From contig CP070653.1 of the NCBI GenBank assembly GCA_020354665.1, positions 2,504,592 through 2,568,591 of the forward strand: a stretch of 64,000 nt of DNA, written 5' to 3'. How positions within the stretch are numbered: the first letter of the stretch is position 1; every line of letters begins with the position of its first letter. This document shows positions 1-12,224 of this stretch, piece after piece. Both the position numbers and the translations under genes were made by a program. The stretch comes from Burkholderiales bacterium. GTDB lineage: Bacteria > Pseudomonadota > Gammaproteobacteria > Burkholderiales > Burkholderiaceae_C. Below the pieces are notes generated by a model. The model was not told where the DNA came from. It did no database searches and was given only the letters and a program-made list of their open reading frames with translations.

Positions 1-1
1 G

Positions 2-2057
<2,056 letters not shown>

Positions 2058-2096
2058 GCGGAGCCAGCAAGGCGGACCGTTCGCGCCGGGACGGCC

Positions 2097-2684
2097 TCAG
2101 ATGCGTGCGAAGTCGTCGGCCGCCGGACCGGGCGAGGCTTGCAGGCGGTCAAGCAGCCGAACAACGTCGGCGTCGACGTAAAGGCGCGCGCGCTGCCTGG
2201 CGTCGAGGAACCCCTGCGCCACGCTTTCGTCGAGAAATCGCAGCAAGTTGCCGTAGTAGCCCGCCACGTCGAGCAAACCGATCGGCTGGTCGTGATAGCC
2301 GAGTTGGGCCCAGGTCCATGCCTCGAACAACTCCTCCAGCGTGCCGATGCCGCCCGGTAGCGCAACGAACGCGTTGGCGCGCTCGGCCATCATCTGCTTG
2401 CGCCGGTGCATCGTATCCACGACGTGCAGTTCGGTGAGCCCTCGGTGACCGACTTCGCGCTGCTGCAGCGACTCGGGAATCACGCCGACGACCGGCGCGC
2501 CCGCCTGCAGGGCCGCGTCCGCGACGACACCCATCAGTCCGACGCGGCCGCCGCCGTAGACCAGGCGCCAGCCGCGCTGGCCGATCGAGCGGCCCAGCGC
2601 GCGAGCGGCCGCCGCGTATTCCGGACGCGCACCGGTGCGCGAGCCGCAGTAGACACAGACGCTGAACGCGCCTTCAGCACTCAC
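2097..2684 (-). CDS. LOG-family protein, TIGR00730 (cytokinin riboside 5'-monophosphate phosphoribohydrolase-like)
   Basis: Rossmann-fold protein of the LOG (Lonely Guy) family; characterised members hydrolyse nucleoside 5'-monophosphates to free base and ribose 5-phosphate. The family motif [12 protein letters not shown] and the upstream RRKQMM segment, both part of the active site, are visible, with GGGRVGLMG near the nucleotide-binding loop. I chose the GTG at 2684, giving 195 residues starting [16 protein letters not shown], because the standard VCVYCGS strand follows and the codon lies just after the dgkA stop; the open frame continues upstream without family resemblance. It probably shares a leftward transcript with dgkA. 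The physiological substrate here is unknown. Confidence 0.85.
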   Translation of the reverse strand: MSAEGAFSVCVYCGSRTGARPEYAAAARALGRSIGQRGWRLVYGGGRVGLMGVVADAALQAGAPVVGVIPESLQQREVGHRGLTELHVVDTMHRRKQMMAERANAFVALPGGIGTLEELFEAWTWAQLGYHDQPIGLLDVAGYYGNLLRFLDESVAQGFLDARQRARLYVDADVVRLLDRLQASPGPAADDFARI

Positions 2685-2688
2685 CGGT

Positions 2689-3069
2689 TCATCCCGCCAG
2701 GCGCTGCCAAAGGGCCGCCGCCCAGATGCCGCCGCACAGCACGAGCGACAACAGCACGGCCGCGCTGCCAAAGTCCTTGGCCTTCTTCGACAGCTCGTGC
2801 AGTTCCAGCGAAATGCGGTCCACCGCGGCCTCCATCGCCGAATTGAGCAATTCGACGATCAACACCAGCACGACCGAGCCAGCCAGCAGCGCGACCTCGA
2901 CCCACCCCCGCCCAACCCAGAACGCCGCGGGGACCATCACTGCCGCCAGCACCGCCTCCTGCCGGAAGGCGCTCTCGCCGCGCAGCGCAGCGCCGATGCC
3001 GTCGGCCGAGTAAGCGGCGGCACGAACGATACGGTCGAGGCCGGTGCGGCCCTTGTGCGGATTGGCCAT
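2689..3069 (-). CDS. dgkA: Diacylglycerol kinase
   Basis: Small integral inner-membrane kinase that phosphorylates diacylglycerol to phosphatidic acid, recycling lipid released during envelope biosynthesis. The 126-residue protein has an amphipathic start, three hydrophobic segments (roughly residues 40-55, 57-72 and 100-120) and the DgkA signature [15 protein letters not shown] with its catalytic/metal-binding Glu and Asn residues. Length fits the family (about 120-130). The downstream LOG-family gene begins within a few bases of its stop, so the two are probably co-transcribed. Confidence 0.9.
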   Translation of the reverse strand: MANPHKGRTGLDRIVRAAAYSADGIGAALRGESAFRQEAVLAAVMVPAAFWVGRGWVEVALLAGSVVLVLIVELLNSAMEAAVDRISLELHELSKKAKDFGSAAVLLSLVLCGGIWAAALWQRLAG

Positions 3070-3120
3070 TGCCCCGATTGTGCCGCGCGGCTTGCACCCG
3101 CCTGGCTGCCAGTCCGCCGG

Positions 3121-3645
3121 TCAGCGCGTCGAACCAGCGGTCGGGCGCCAGCTGATGAGCCGCGTTCCGCACACGGAGTCATGCCAGAACTGGCGATCGG
3201 GGTGAAGCCAGGCCAGCATCGCGTAGCCGATCACGCCGGCGGCCATCGTTCCCAGGATCGACGCGAGGTCGTGCAGACCCGCCAGCCAGACCGCGCCCAG
3301 CGCCGGCAAGAACCACAGCCAAGCGAGCAGGTAGCGGACGAGGGCGCGCCACTGCGAGACCGGCTCACCCCGGCAATCGACGAGGCGGATATGCCACGTC
3401 TTCATCGCCACGGTCTGACCGCCGCGAGACCAGAACGAAACGAAGTAGATCGCCAGCGCCACGAACAAGAAGCCTTGCAGGCCATGACGGCCGGTCATCG
3501 CGTGCCGCTGCTGGGTCAGCGTCGAGTACAGCCAGCCGGCCACCATCACAACGCCGAACAGCAATACCCCCTCGTAGACGAAGCAGGCGAGGCGCCGCGC
3601 GATGCCCGGCGTCGGCGCACCGGCTGTCGCCGAAGCGCCGCTCAC
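3121..3645 (-). CDS. RDD-family membrane protein
   Basis: Predicted inner-membrane protein of 174 residues with the RDD-domain pattern: an Arg-containing first segment (IARRLACFVYEGVLLFGVV), a second helix (FLFVALAIYFVSFW), a polar connecting segment RGGQTVAMKTWHIRLVD, and further hydrophobic stretches before HPDRQFWHDSVCGTRLI. RDD proteins have no single established function; some are implicated in ion transport. It is the last gene of a leftward operon and its ATG overlaps the stop of the DUF3106 gene by four bases, so translation is probably coupled. Confidence 0.82.
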   Translation of the reverse strand: MSGASATAGAPTPGIARRLACFVYEGVLLFGVVMVAGWLYSTLTQQRHAMTGRHGLQGFLFVALAIYFVSFWSRGGQTVAMKTWHIRLVDCRGEPVSQWRALVRYLLAWLWFLPALGAVWLAGLHDLASILGTMAAGVIGYAMLAWLHPDRQFWHDSVCGTRLISWRPTAGSTR

Positions 3646-4415
3646 GGCTCGCGCTTCGGTGCGAGCGCAGCCGCTCCTTGTGGTCCGCGACGGGGCAACA
3701 GGGTGGCGTCGTCGACGAACCCCGGCGTCGCCGCGACTTTGGGCAACCCGGTCTGCTGGTGCGGCGGCGGCGATGGCGGCTGCGTTATGAGGTTCGTCGA
3801 GGCACCCGGCTTGGCTTGGATCACCGTGGGCGCGATCCGCTTGGGTTCCGCGACGAAGCGGGGATTCGAAACGATGTTCGACTTGCTGCGTTCGAGCCTC
3901 TCGGCGCGCGGCGCCTCACCGGCTCCTTTCGCACCACGCTTCTGACCGTCGCTCTGCTTGAGGCTGCCTGCCTGCGCAGCCAACTCCCTGCGCCGCTCGT
4001 CAGGGAGGGACCGGTAGGCTTCCCAGCGTGATTGCCGCTCCTCGAGGGGGAGCTGTCGCGCCTGCTGGTAGTTCAGGCGGGCCTGGCCGCGCTGCTCGGG
4101 CGACATCCGAGCCCACTCTGCCATGCGACGCTGTACGCGGGCCTGTTCGTCGCCCGACATCTGCGGGAATCGAGCTGCCAGTTCCAGCCATTTCTGCTTG
4201 CGCGGGGCGTCGATCATCGCCCAGTCCTGCTGCAGAGGCGCCAGCGCTGCCTGCTGGCCCGCATTCAGCTGGGACCAGGCAGGCCCCTGGGGTGTGGACG
4301 GCGCATCGACGGGTGCCCGCTTCGCCGATTGGGCTTGCGCCGGATTCGGCAACGCAGCGCCCACGCCTCCCACGACCAAGAGTGCAATCAGGACAGTGGC
4401 GGCACCCGTTCGCAT
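3642..4415 (-). CDS. DUF3106-domain exported protein
   Basis: Protein of 257 residues with an apparent signal peptide (MRTGAATVLIALLVVGGVGAALPNPAQAQ), so probably periplasmic. The middle (about residues 45-150) is helical, charged and rich in short repeats such as MSPEQR, LPLEERQ and LPDERR, typical of DUF3106. The tail is Pro/Gln/Lys-rich and poorly conserved in appearance. Function is unknown. The helical repeats are vaguely reminiscent of periplasmic stress sensors of the Spy/CnrX type, but that is only an impression. It lies between a DUF3619 gene and an RDD gene in an ECF sigma-factor operon. Confidence 0.75.
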   Translation of the reverse strand: MRTGAATVLIALLVVGGVGAALPNPAQAQSAKRAPVDAPSTPQGPAWSQLNAGQQAALAPLQQDWAMIDAPRKQKWLELAARFPQMSGDEQARVQRRMAEWARMSPEQRGQARLNYQQARQLPLEERQSRWEAYRSLPDERRRELAAQAGSLKQSDGQKRGAKGAGEAPRAERLERSKSNIVSNPRFVAEPKRIAPTVIQAKPGASTNLITQPPSPPPHQQTGLPKVAATPGFVDDATLLPRRGPQGAAALAPKREP

Positions 4416-4418
4416 CGG

Positions 4419-4883
4419 TCAGTCAGCTGTACCGATGGGCAACTTGAGGAATTCGCTGAATCCCGGATCGCTGTAAGCGGAAGGCGGCAGGTCATCGGCG
4501 AGCAGGGCTGCGTCGATTTCGGCGGCCGCTTCCACCTGTTCGCGCTGATACCGGTCCTGTATCAGTAGTAACCCTGCAAGTAGCAGGAGGATCGGTACCC
4601 ACCCCGCGAATTTGAACCAAGCGCCTCCCTCGCCGGGGCCGCCGGCCAGTGCAAGCGAACCGCTTGCAACCACAACGACCGATGGCGCGGCTTCGCTTCG
4701 GGTGGCCTTGCGGGCCGAGCGAGTCCGCTCGATGGCCTGCTCGCGCGCGACGCGCAAGCGTTCCAAGACATCGTGCGGAAGGTTTTCGGTCTGCTCGGCC
4801 AGCCGCGCCGCGACGCGCAGGCCGTACCGCGCGACGCGGGCATCAAGCTCCGCGCCGCGATCAGGTCTGAAAGACGGACTCAT
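4419..4883 (-). CDS. DUF3619-family single-pass membrane protein
   Basis: Protein of 154 residues starting MSPSFRPDRGAELDARVARYG. The N-terminal 90 residues are soluble and mostly helical (RLAEQTENLPHDVLERLRVAREQAIER); one strong membrane segment follows (VPILLLLAGLLLIQ, about residues 100-115) and a short acidic tail ends LKLPIGTAD. This looks like DUF3619. The start overlaps the sigma-factor stop by four bases (ATGA), implying coupled translation. A membrane protein directly after an ECF sigma gene is the classical position of an anti-sigma factor; that role is inferred and no zinc-binding anti-sigma motif is visible. Confidence 0.75.
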   Translation of the reverse strand: MSPSFRPDRGAELDARVARYGLRVAARLAEQTENLPHDVLERLRVAREQAIERTRSARKATRSEAAPSVVVVASGSLALAGGPGEGGAWFKFAGWVPILLLLAGLLLIQDRYQREQVEAAAEIDAALLADDLPPSAYSDPGFSEFLKLPIGTAD

Positions 4884-5446
4884 GGCGATATTCCTTTGGC
4901 GCGAAGGGCCTTCGCCAGCGCGTGAACTGCACGCGAACAGTGCGTCTTGACACTGCCCTCGGAACAACCCATCACCGCGGCGGTCTCGGCCACGTCCAAT
5001 TCCTCCCAGTAACGGAGCAGGAAAGCCTCGCGTTGACGGGCCGGCAGCTGCGCGACCTCGGCGTCGATCAGCTGCAACATCTGTGCCCTCGAAACCGAGT
5101 CGGCGGCGCTCTCGGTCCCGCGCGCGTCATCGAGCAGTTCGAGCGTCTCCAGCACGTCGAAGTCCCCGTCACCGTCGGGCACCTCGAAATCCGAGAAATT
5201 GTGCAGCACGGCATGGCGCACCTTCTGACGTCGGAACCAGTCCATCGTCGCGTTGGACAGGATGCGCTGGAACAGCAGTGGCAACTCCGCCGCCGGCCGG
5301 TCAATGTACTTTTCGGCGAGCCGAATCATCGCGTCCTGCACGATGTCCAGCGCGGCGTCGTCGTCGCGAACGGCGTAGGCCGTGCGCTTGAACGCGCGCT
5401 TTTCGACGGACTTCAGAAAGTCCGAGAGCTCTTTGTCGGAGGCCAA
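4880..5446 (-). CDS. RNA polymerase sigma factor, ECF type
   Basis: Sigma-70 family factor of 188 residues with only regions 2 and 4, the ECF layout. Region 2 spans about residues 20-85 (DIVQDAMIRLAEKY, then FQRILSNATMDWFRRQKVR); region 4 spans about 130-185 (LPARQREAFLLRYWEELD, then CSEGSVKTHCSRAVHAL, the DNA-recognition helix). An acidic linker rich in Asp/Glu separates them. It heads a four-gene leftward operon with DUF3619, DUF3106 and RDD genes and diverges from ilvI. The regulon and signal are unknown; autoregulation would be usual for this class. Confidence 0.88.
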   Translation of the reverse strand: MASDKELSDFLKSVEKRAFKRTAYAVRDDDAALDIVQDAMIRLAEKYIDRPAAELPLLFQRILSNATMDWFRRQKVRHAVLHNFSDFEVPDGDGDFDVLETLELLDDARGTESAADSVSRAQMLQLIDAEVAQLPARQREAFLLRYWEELDVAETAAVMGCSEGSVKTHCSRAVHALAKALRAKGISP

Positions 5447-5731
5447 GGGAGTCGGGAATGCGACGGAGAAGGCTCGACGCGGCGGACGATTATGTCATCG
5501 CACCATCGCGGGCCAGCCCCAGACGCACACTGCAACGATGCATGGCAGACGGGTAGGGGCGCTCGTGCCCAGTGTAATAATGCGGCTGCGCACAAAGCGT
5601 GAATTGGGTCTCAGGCCGGCGACCGACCGCAGGGCGCCGGCGCCGACCGCGCAGGTACCGAAGCCGCCTCACGAGGGCGCGCCGCAGGTGCACCGATGGT
5701 TTTTCGTCAGAGAAATTCGCTGAGGTTCGAA
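5447..5731. promoter_or_regulatory. Divergent intergenic region between the sigma operon and ilvI
   Basis: This 285-base gap must hold the promoters of both the leftward sigma operon and the rightward ilv genes. On the minus strand a CATAAT hexamer lies at 5494-5489. On the plus strand TGTAATAAT occurs at 5574-5582 and a GC palindrome (GGCGCCGGCGCC) near 5633-5644. No convincing -35 partner was found for either. A GAGG at 5722-5725 is placed correctly to be the ilvI ribosome-binding site. Confidence 0.35.
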
Positions 5732-7504
5732 ATGGACATGTCTGCCGCGGAAGTCAAGCGAGCCGCTTCGGCTGAGCCGCCATCCTCTCCCGCCGAGCTC
5801 AACGGCTCTGAAATCCTCGTCCGCTGCCTGCAGGCCGAAGGCGTCAAGTACCTCTGGGGCTATCCCGGCGGGGCGGTCCTGTACATCTACGACGCGCTGT
5901 ACAAGCAGGACACGATCGCGCACGTGCTCGTTCGTCATGAACAGGCTGCCGTGCACGCTGCCGATGGCTATTCGCGTGCCACCGGCGAGGTCGGCGTAGC
6001 GCTGGTGACCTCGGGCCCGGGCGTGACGAATGCGGTCACTGGCATTGCGACCGCGTACATGGATTCGATCCCGATGGTGATCATCACCGGCCAGGTACCG
6101 ACCCCGGCGATCGGCCTGGACGCGTTCCAGGAGTGCGACACGGTGGGCATCACCCGACCGATCGTGAAGCACAACTTCCTCGTCAAGGACGTTCGGGACC
6201 TGGCGCTGACGGTGAAGAAGGCGTTTCACATCGCCCGCACGGGCCGTCCGGGTCCGGTCGTCGTGGACGTGCCGAAGGACGTGTCGCTCAAGACCGCGCC
6301 GTTCTCGTATCCCGACAGCGTCGAGATGCGTTCGTACAACCCGGTACGCAAGGGCCACGGCGGCCAGATCCGCAAGGCGGTGCAATTGCTGCTCGCCGCG
6401 CAGCGGCCCTACATCTACTCGGGCGGCGGCGTCATCTTGGCAAACGCCTCGGCGGAACTGCGCGAGTTGTCCGACCTGCTGGGCTTTCCGTGCACCAACA
6501 CGTTGATGGGCCTGGGTGCCATAGCGGCGTCGGATCCGAAATTCCTCGGCATGCTGGGCATGCACGGTACCTATGAGGCGAACATGACGATGCAGCACTG
6601 CGATGTGCTGCTGGCCGTGGGCGCCCGCTTCGACGACCGCGTGATCGGCAACCCGAGGCATTTCGCGACCGTCGAACGCAAGATCATCCATGTCGACATC
6701 GACCCATCGTCGATCAGCAAGCGGGTCAAGGTGGACATCCCGATCGTCGGCGACGTCAAGGACGTCCTGCAGGAGCTGATTGCGCAAATCCGCGAGACCG
6801 GTGTTCGTCCCGACGCGACATCGCTGGCCCAGTGGTGGGCGCAGATCAACGAGTGGCGCAAGCGCGACTGCCTGGCCTACAAGCGCAGCGACGAGGTCAT
6901 CAAGCCGCAGCTGGTGATACAGAAGCTGCGCGAGCTGACGCGCGGCCGCGACACGTACATCACCTCCGACGTGGGCCAGCATCAGATGTGGGCCGCGCAG
7001 TTCTATGGCTTCGACGAGCCACGGCGCTGGATCAACTCGGGCGGCTTGGGGACGATGGGTGTTGGACTTCCCTATGCGATGGGCATCAAGCTGGCCCGGC
7101 CGGAGAGCGATGTGTTCTGCATCACCGGCGAAGGGTCGATCCAGATGTGCATCCAGGAGCTCTCGACGTGCGCGCAGTACCGCACTCCGGTGAAGATCAT
7201 CAGCTTGAACAATCGCTACCTCGGCATGGTGCGCCAGTGGCAGCAGCTTGACTACGGCGGGCGCTATTCGCACAGCTACATGGACGCGCTGCCGGACTTC
7301 GTGAAGCTCGCCGAGTCGTACGGACACGTGGGCATGAAGATCGAGAAGCCCTCGGAAGTCGAGCCGGCGTTGAAGGAACTGATCCGCCTGAAGGACCGCA
7401 CGGTGTTCCTCGACGTGCGGACCGATCCGACGGAAAACGTTTGGCCGATGGTCCAGGCAGGCAAAGGGATCACGGAAATGCTGCTGGGTTCGGAGGAACT
7501 GTGA
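5732..7504 (+). CDS. ilvI: Acetolactate synthase large (catalytic) subunit
   Basis: ThDP-dependent enzyme condensing two pyruvates to 2-acetolactate, or pyruvate with 2-oxobutyrate, the first common step of valine, leucine and isoleucine synthesis. Visible marks are the catalytic Glu in VRHEQAAVHAADGY, the FAD-region segment LGMHGTYEANMTM, and the ThDP/Mg motif GEGSIQMCIQEL...SLNNRYLGMV. The start at 5732 (MDMSAAEVKRA, 590 residues) has a GAGG at 5722-5725; the in-frame ATG at 5696 has no such site. The regulatory subunit ilvH follows after 160 bases, then ilvC, a typical ilvIHC order. Confidence 0.95.
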   Translation: MDMSAAEVKRAASAEPPSSPAELNGSEILVRCLQAEGVKYLWGYPGGAVLYIYDALYKQDTIAHVLVRHEQAAVHAADGYSRATGEVGVALVTSGPGVTNAVTGIATAYMDSIPMVIITGQVPTPAIGLDAFQECDTVGITRPIVKHNFLVKDVRDLALTVKKAFHIARTGRPGPVVVDVPKDVSLKTAPFSYPDSVEMRSYNPVRKGHGGQIRKAVQLLLAAQRPYIYSGGGVILANASAELRELSDLLGFPCTNTLMGLGAIAASDPKFLGMLGMHGTYEANMTMQHCDVLLAVGARFDDRVIGNPRHFATVERKIIHVDIDPSSISKRVKVDIPIVGDVKDVLQELIAQIRETGVRPDATSLAQWWAQINEWRKRDCLAYKRSDEVIKPQLVIQKLRELTRGRDTYITSDVGQHQMWAAQFYGFDEPRRWINSGGLGTMGVGLPYAMGIKLARPESDVFCITGEGSIQMCIQELSTCAQYRTPVKIISLNNRYLGMVRQWQQLDYGGRYSHSYMDALPDFVKLAESYGHVGMKIEKPSEVEPALKELIRLKDRTVFLDVRTDPTENVWPMVQAGKGITEMLLGSEEL

Positions 7505-7664
7505 TGCCCTGAGGGCGCGAGAGACAGCCGCGGCGTTACCGCGCTGCGCGAGACTCGAGCCGGATCGGCTGAACACCCCGAACGTTGGGTTCTGATTCGA
7601 AGAGCGTGGCCAAGGCGCGACGGCCCACAGGCTGTCCCGCTGAAGAGCGCGAAGGACGATTCCC

Positions 7665-9213
<1,549 letters not shown>

Positions 9214-9282
9214 TCGGCCTGTGGCGGCAGCGGCGTGCGGGCTCCGGGGGCAGCCGCGCTCGTTAGGCTATCCTCGTTCGCG

Positions 9283-9342
9283 ATGAATCCGACGATTCAA
9301 ACCCGTGGCTCGGTGCACCGCGCAGAACAGCGGGAGCAATGA
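9283..9342 (+). other. Possible 19-codon upstream ORF ending on the pssA start codon
   Basis: A short frame starting ATG at 9283 encodes MNPTIQTRGSVHRAEQREQ and stops at 9340-9342, overlapping the pssA ATG (9339-9341) as ATGA. Such an overlap could couple translation of pssA to the mini-ORF. No strong ribosome-binding site precedes it, so it may simply be chance. Confidence 0.25.
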
Positions 9343-10172
9343 ACGACGCAACCGAAAGAGGCGCCGGCGGCCACTCTCTGCCGCTGGAGGCGCCGCGGCC
9401 GCGCCGCAAGGGCATCTACATCCTGCCCAACTTGTTCACGCTGGCGGCGCTGTTCGGTGGCTTCTATGCGATCGTAATGGCCATGAACGGGCGATTCGAC
9501 CAGGCCGCAGTCGGGGTGTTCGCCGCCATGGTTCTCGACAGCCTCGACGGTCGTGTCGCACGGCTCACCCGCACGCAAAGCGCATTCGGCGAGCAGATGG
9601 ACAGCCTCGCCGACATGGTCAGCTTCGGCGCAGCGCCGGCGCTGATCGTCTACGAGTGGGCGCTCAAGGGGCTCGGCAAGCTGGGCTGGATCGCGGCATT
9701 CGTCTATTGCTCGTGTGCGGCGCTGAGGCTGGCGCGTTTCAATACGAACATCGGCGTGGTCGACAGGCGCTTCTTCCAGGGATTGCCCAGTCCCGCCGCG
9801 GCGGCCCTCGTCACTGGCTTCATCTGGGTGGTCGATGACGCTGGCGTGCAGGGCGCGGGCCGGTTCGAGGTGCTCGTCTGGGGCGCGTTCGCGATGACGT
9901 TGTACGCCGGCCTGACAATGGTCACCAACGTTCCTTTCTACAGCTTCAAGGACGTCAACTTCCGCCGCACGGTGCCGTTCATCGTCACGGTGGCGATCGC
10001 GCTGGGAATCGCGCTGATCACCCTGCACCCGCCGATCGTGCTGTTCGGTCTGTTCTGCGCCTATGGTTTGTCGGGATACGTCGTCTACGGGTACCGAAAA
10101 TCGAAGGGCAAACCGGTCAGCGTGATTGCCACGTCGACCGACGAGCCCGACGAAGCGGGCCTGCACCACTAG
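9339..10172 (+). CDS. pssA: CDP-diacylglycerol--serine O-phosphatidyltransferase
   Basis: Inner-membrane enzyme making phosphatidylserine from CDP-diacylglycerol and serine, the precursor of phosphatidylethanolamine. The CDP-alcohol phosphotransferase signature DSLDGRVAR...G...D...D is complete (residues about 67-92, ending EQMDSLAD). About eight hydrophobic segments span the 277 residues, and a basic tail follows. It sits between ilvC and leuA. In several Burkholderiales a phosphatidylserine decarboxylase gene (psd) lies next to pssA; none is present here, so psd must be elsewhere if the pathway is complete. Confidence 0.93.
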   Translation: MNDATERGAGGHSLPLEAPRPRRKGIYILPNLFTLAALFGGFYAIVMAMNGRFDQAAVGVFAAMVLDSLDGRVARLTRTQSAFGEQMDSLADMVSFGAAPALIVYEWALKGLGKLGWIAAFVYCSCAALRLARFNTNIGVVDRRFFQGLPSPAAAALVTGFIWVVDDAGVQGAGRFEVLVWGAFAMTLYAGLTMVTNVPFYSFKDVNFRRTVPFIVTVAIALGIALITLHPPIVLFGLFCAYGLSGYVVYGYRKSKGKPVSVIATSTDEPDEAGLHH

Positions 10173-10437
10173 CCCCCGTCGCTCATCCCGCGGCCGCGCC
10201 CCGAGGGGCTCGGCACCGAGACGTTTCAGGCGCGCATCTCGCGGCACAGCCGACGGCGCGGCGGCCAAGCCGACGCGGGGACACGGCCCTGCGGCATCGT
10301 CGGGGCAGGCGGCAGTTCACCAGGATCTGGGCCAGTTGCCGCCTGGCACCTGCCTGCGTGTGCAAGCGCCAACCGTTCATTCGGAAACCCCGGAGGAATC
10401 GGTTCCAGGCGCTGCCGCTGCGCGAATCGCATGGCCA

Positions 10438-10446
10438 TGCTACATT
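10438..10446 (+). promoter_or_regulatory. Candidate extended -10 promoter element for leuA
   Basis: TGC followed by TACATT matches an extended -10 element (TGnTAnnnT). Transcription would begin near 10453, essentially at the ATG of the proposed leader peptide. No good -35 hexamer is seen, which is acceptable for extended -10 promoters. Confidence 0.35.
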
Positions 10447-10453
10447 GCGCCCC

Positions 10454-10513
10454 ATGTCGTCGCGACCTGCCTGCCTGCTTTCCCTATTCCTAGGAGTGCC
10501 TCGGGCTCGCTGA
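10454..10513 (+). CDS. leuL: Putative leu leader peptide
   Basis: A 19-codon frame encodes MSSRPACLLSLFLGVPRAR. Four of its residues 8-13 are leucine (codons CTG, CTT, CTA, CTA); CTA is rare in a GC-rich genome such as this. A strong intrinsic terminator hairpin begins 34 bases after its stop, and leuA follows. This is the classical arrangement of a leucine attenuator. There is no clear ribosome-binding site; the candidate promoter places the transcript start at the ATG, so the peptide could be translated leaderless. Inference from sequence only. Confidence 0.5.
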   Translation: MSSRPACLLSLFLGVPRAR

Positions 10514-10546
10514 TCGCACACGTCTGTTCAACCGAATCTGCATCAA

Positions 10547-10583
10547 CGGCCCGCGAGCAACCTGCCAGCGGGCCGTTTCGCTT
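10547..10583 (+). terminator. Intrinsic terminator/attenuator before leuA
   Basis: A perfect 8-base-pair stem CGGCCCGC (10547-10554) and GCGGGCCG (10568-10575) encloses a 13-base loop and is followed by TTTCGCTT. A competing antiterminator is possible: CTCGGGCT at 10500-10507 can pair with the GGCCCGCGAG segment (10548-10558) around a two-base bulge, masking the 5' arm. Confidence 0.6.
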
Positions 10584-10607
10584 ATGCGCTTCAACCGGAG
10601 CTGACCC

Positions 10608-12149
10608 ATGAACGACAAGCTCATCATCTTCGACACCACCTTGCGCGACGGTGAGCAGTCCCCCGGCGCGTCGATGACGAGGGACGAGAAACTTCGCATC
10701 GCGCGGCAGCTCGAGCGACTGCGAGTCGACGTGATCGAGGCAGGTTTCGCCGCGGCGAGCAACGGTGATTTCGAGGCAGTGCGTGCCATTGCCGACCACG
10801 TGAAGGAGTCGACGGTGTGCTCGCTGGCACGGGCGAACGACCGCGATATCTCGCGCGCAGCAGAGGCGCTGAAGGGAGCAGCGCGCTCGCGAATCCACAC
10901 GTTCATCGCGACCAGCCCCCTGCACATGGAGAAGAAGTTGCGCATGACGCCCGATCAGGTATTCGAGCAGGCGCGGCTTGCGGTGCGATTCGCGCGCAAT
11001 CTTTCCCCAGACGTCGAGTTCTCGCCCGAGGACGGCTACCGCTCGGAGGTGGATTTCCTGTGCCGTGTCCTCGAAGCGGTAATCGCCGAGGGTGCGACCA
11101 CGATCAATATCCCCGACACCGTGGGCTACGCGGTCCCCGAGCTTTTCGGCAAGTTCATCCGCACGCTGCGCGAACGGATCCCCAACTCGGACAAGGCTGT
11201 GTGGTCAGTCCACTGTCACAACGACCTCGGCATGGCGGTGGCCAACTCGCTGGCCGGTGTCAAGATCGGCGGGGCGAGACAGGTGGAGTGCACGATCAAC
11301 GGGCTGGGTGAGCGCGCCGGGAACTGCTCGCTCGAAGAGGTGGTGATGGCCGTCAAGACCCGGCGCGACTACTACGGGCTTGACGTCGGGATCGATACCA
11401 CCCAGATCGTGCCGGCTTCGCGGATGGTGAGCCAGACCACGGGTTTCGTCGTCCAGCCAAACAAGGCCGTGGTGGGCGCGAACGCCTTCGCGCATGCCAG
11501 CGGTATCCATCAGGATGGTGTCCTCAAGGCGCGCGACACTTACGAGATCATGCGAGCCGAAGACGTGGGCTGGTCGGCTAACAAGATCGTTCTGGGCAAG
11601 CTCTCGGGCCGCAATGCGTTCAAACAGCGTCTGCAAGACTTGGGCATCGAGCTCGAGTCCGAAGCCGACGTCAACGCCGCGTTTGCGCGCTTCAAGGATC
11701 TTGCAGACCGCAAGAGCGAAATCTTCGACGAGGACATCATCGCGCTGATGACCGACGAGAGCGTGACCCACGAGAACGAGTATTACCGGTTGCTGTCGCT
11801 CGCACAGCATTCAGAAACCGGCGAGCGACCGCACGCGCGCGTGGCGCTGATGATCGGCGAGACCGAGCACGTCGCCGAGGCGGACGGCAACGGCCCGGTG
11901 GACGCTAGCCTGAAAGCCATCGAGAGTCGGATCCGATCCGGGGCGGAGATGCTGTTGTATTCCGTCAACGCCATTACCAGTGGAAGTACCGAGTCGCAGG
12001 GCGAAGTGACGATTCGTTTGCAGCTCGGCGGGCGCGTCGTGAACGGCGTGGGTGCCGATCCGGACATCGTCGTCGCCTCGGCGAAGGCCTATCTTTCCGC
12101 TCTCAACAAGCTCCGCAGCCGAGCCGAGCGGGTCGCCGCCCAGGGCTAG
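10608..12149 (+). CDS. leuA: 2-isopropylmalate synthase
   Basis: First committed enzyme of leucine synthesis: acetyl-CoA plus 2-oxoisovalerate gives 2-isopropylmalate. DRE-TIM family marks are [14 protein letters not shown] near the N-terminus (residues 9-22) and the metal-binding [14 protein letters not shown] near 200. The C-terminal regulatory LeuA dimer domain (about residues 390-510) carries the leucine-feedback region. At 513 residues it matches the long bacterial form. A leader peptide and terminator lie upstream, suggesting transcription attenuation by leucine supply. It follows pssA, a common Burkholderiales order. Confidence 0.95.
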   Translation: MNDKLIIFDTTLRDGEQSPGASMTRDEKLRIARQLERLRVDVIEAGFAAASNGDFEAVRAIADHVKESTVCSLARANDRDISRAAEALKGAARSRIHTFIATSPLHMEKKLRMTPDQVFEQARLAVRFARNLSPDVEFSPEDGYRSEVDFLCRVLEAVIAEGATTINIPDTVGYAVPELFGKFIRTLRERIPNSDKAVWSVHCHNDLGMAVANSLAGVKIGGARQVECTINGLGERAGNCSLEEVVMAVKTRRDYYGLDVGIDTTQIVPASRMVSQTTGFVVQPNKAVVGANAFAHASGIHQDGVLKARDTYEIMRAEDVGWSANKIVLGKLSGRNAFKQRLQDLGIELESEADVNAAFARFKDLADRKSEIFDEDIIALMTDESVTHENEYYRLLSLAQHSETGERPHARVALMIGETEHVAEADGNGPVDASLKAIESRIRSGAEMLLYSVNAITSGSTESQGEVTIRLQLGGRVVNGVGADPDIVVASAKAYLSALNKLRSRAERVAAQG

Positions 12150-12224
12150 TTCCGACTGGTGACCTATTCCACGCCGCCCCTCTATTTGCGGGGGACTTGA
12201 GCTCTCCAGCGTAAGTTTTTGATA

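Noticed and set aside
2681..3172. Minus-strand frame overlapping dgkA
   Set aside because: Out of frame with dgkA, which has clear family motifs; composition is that of a chance frame.
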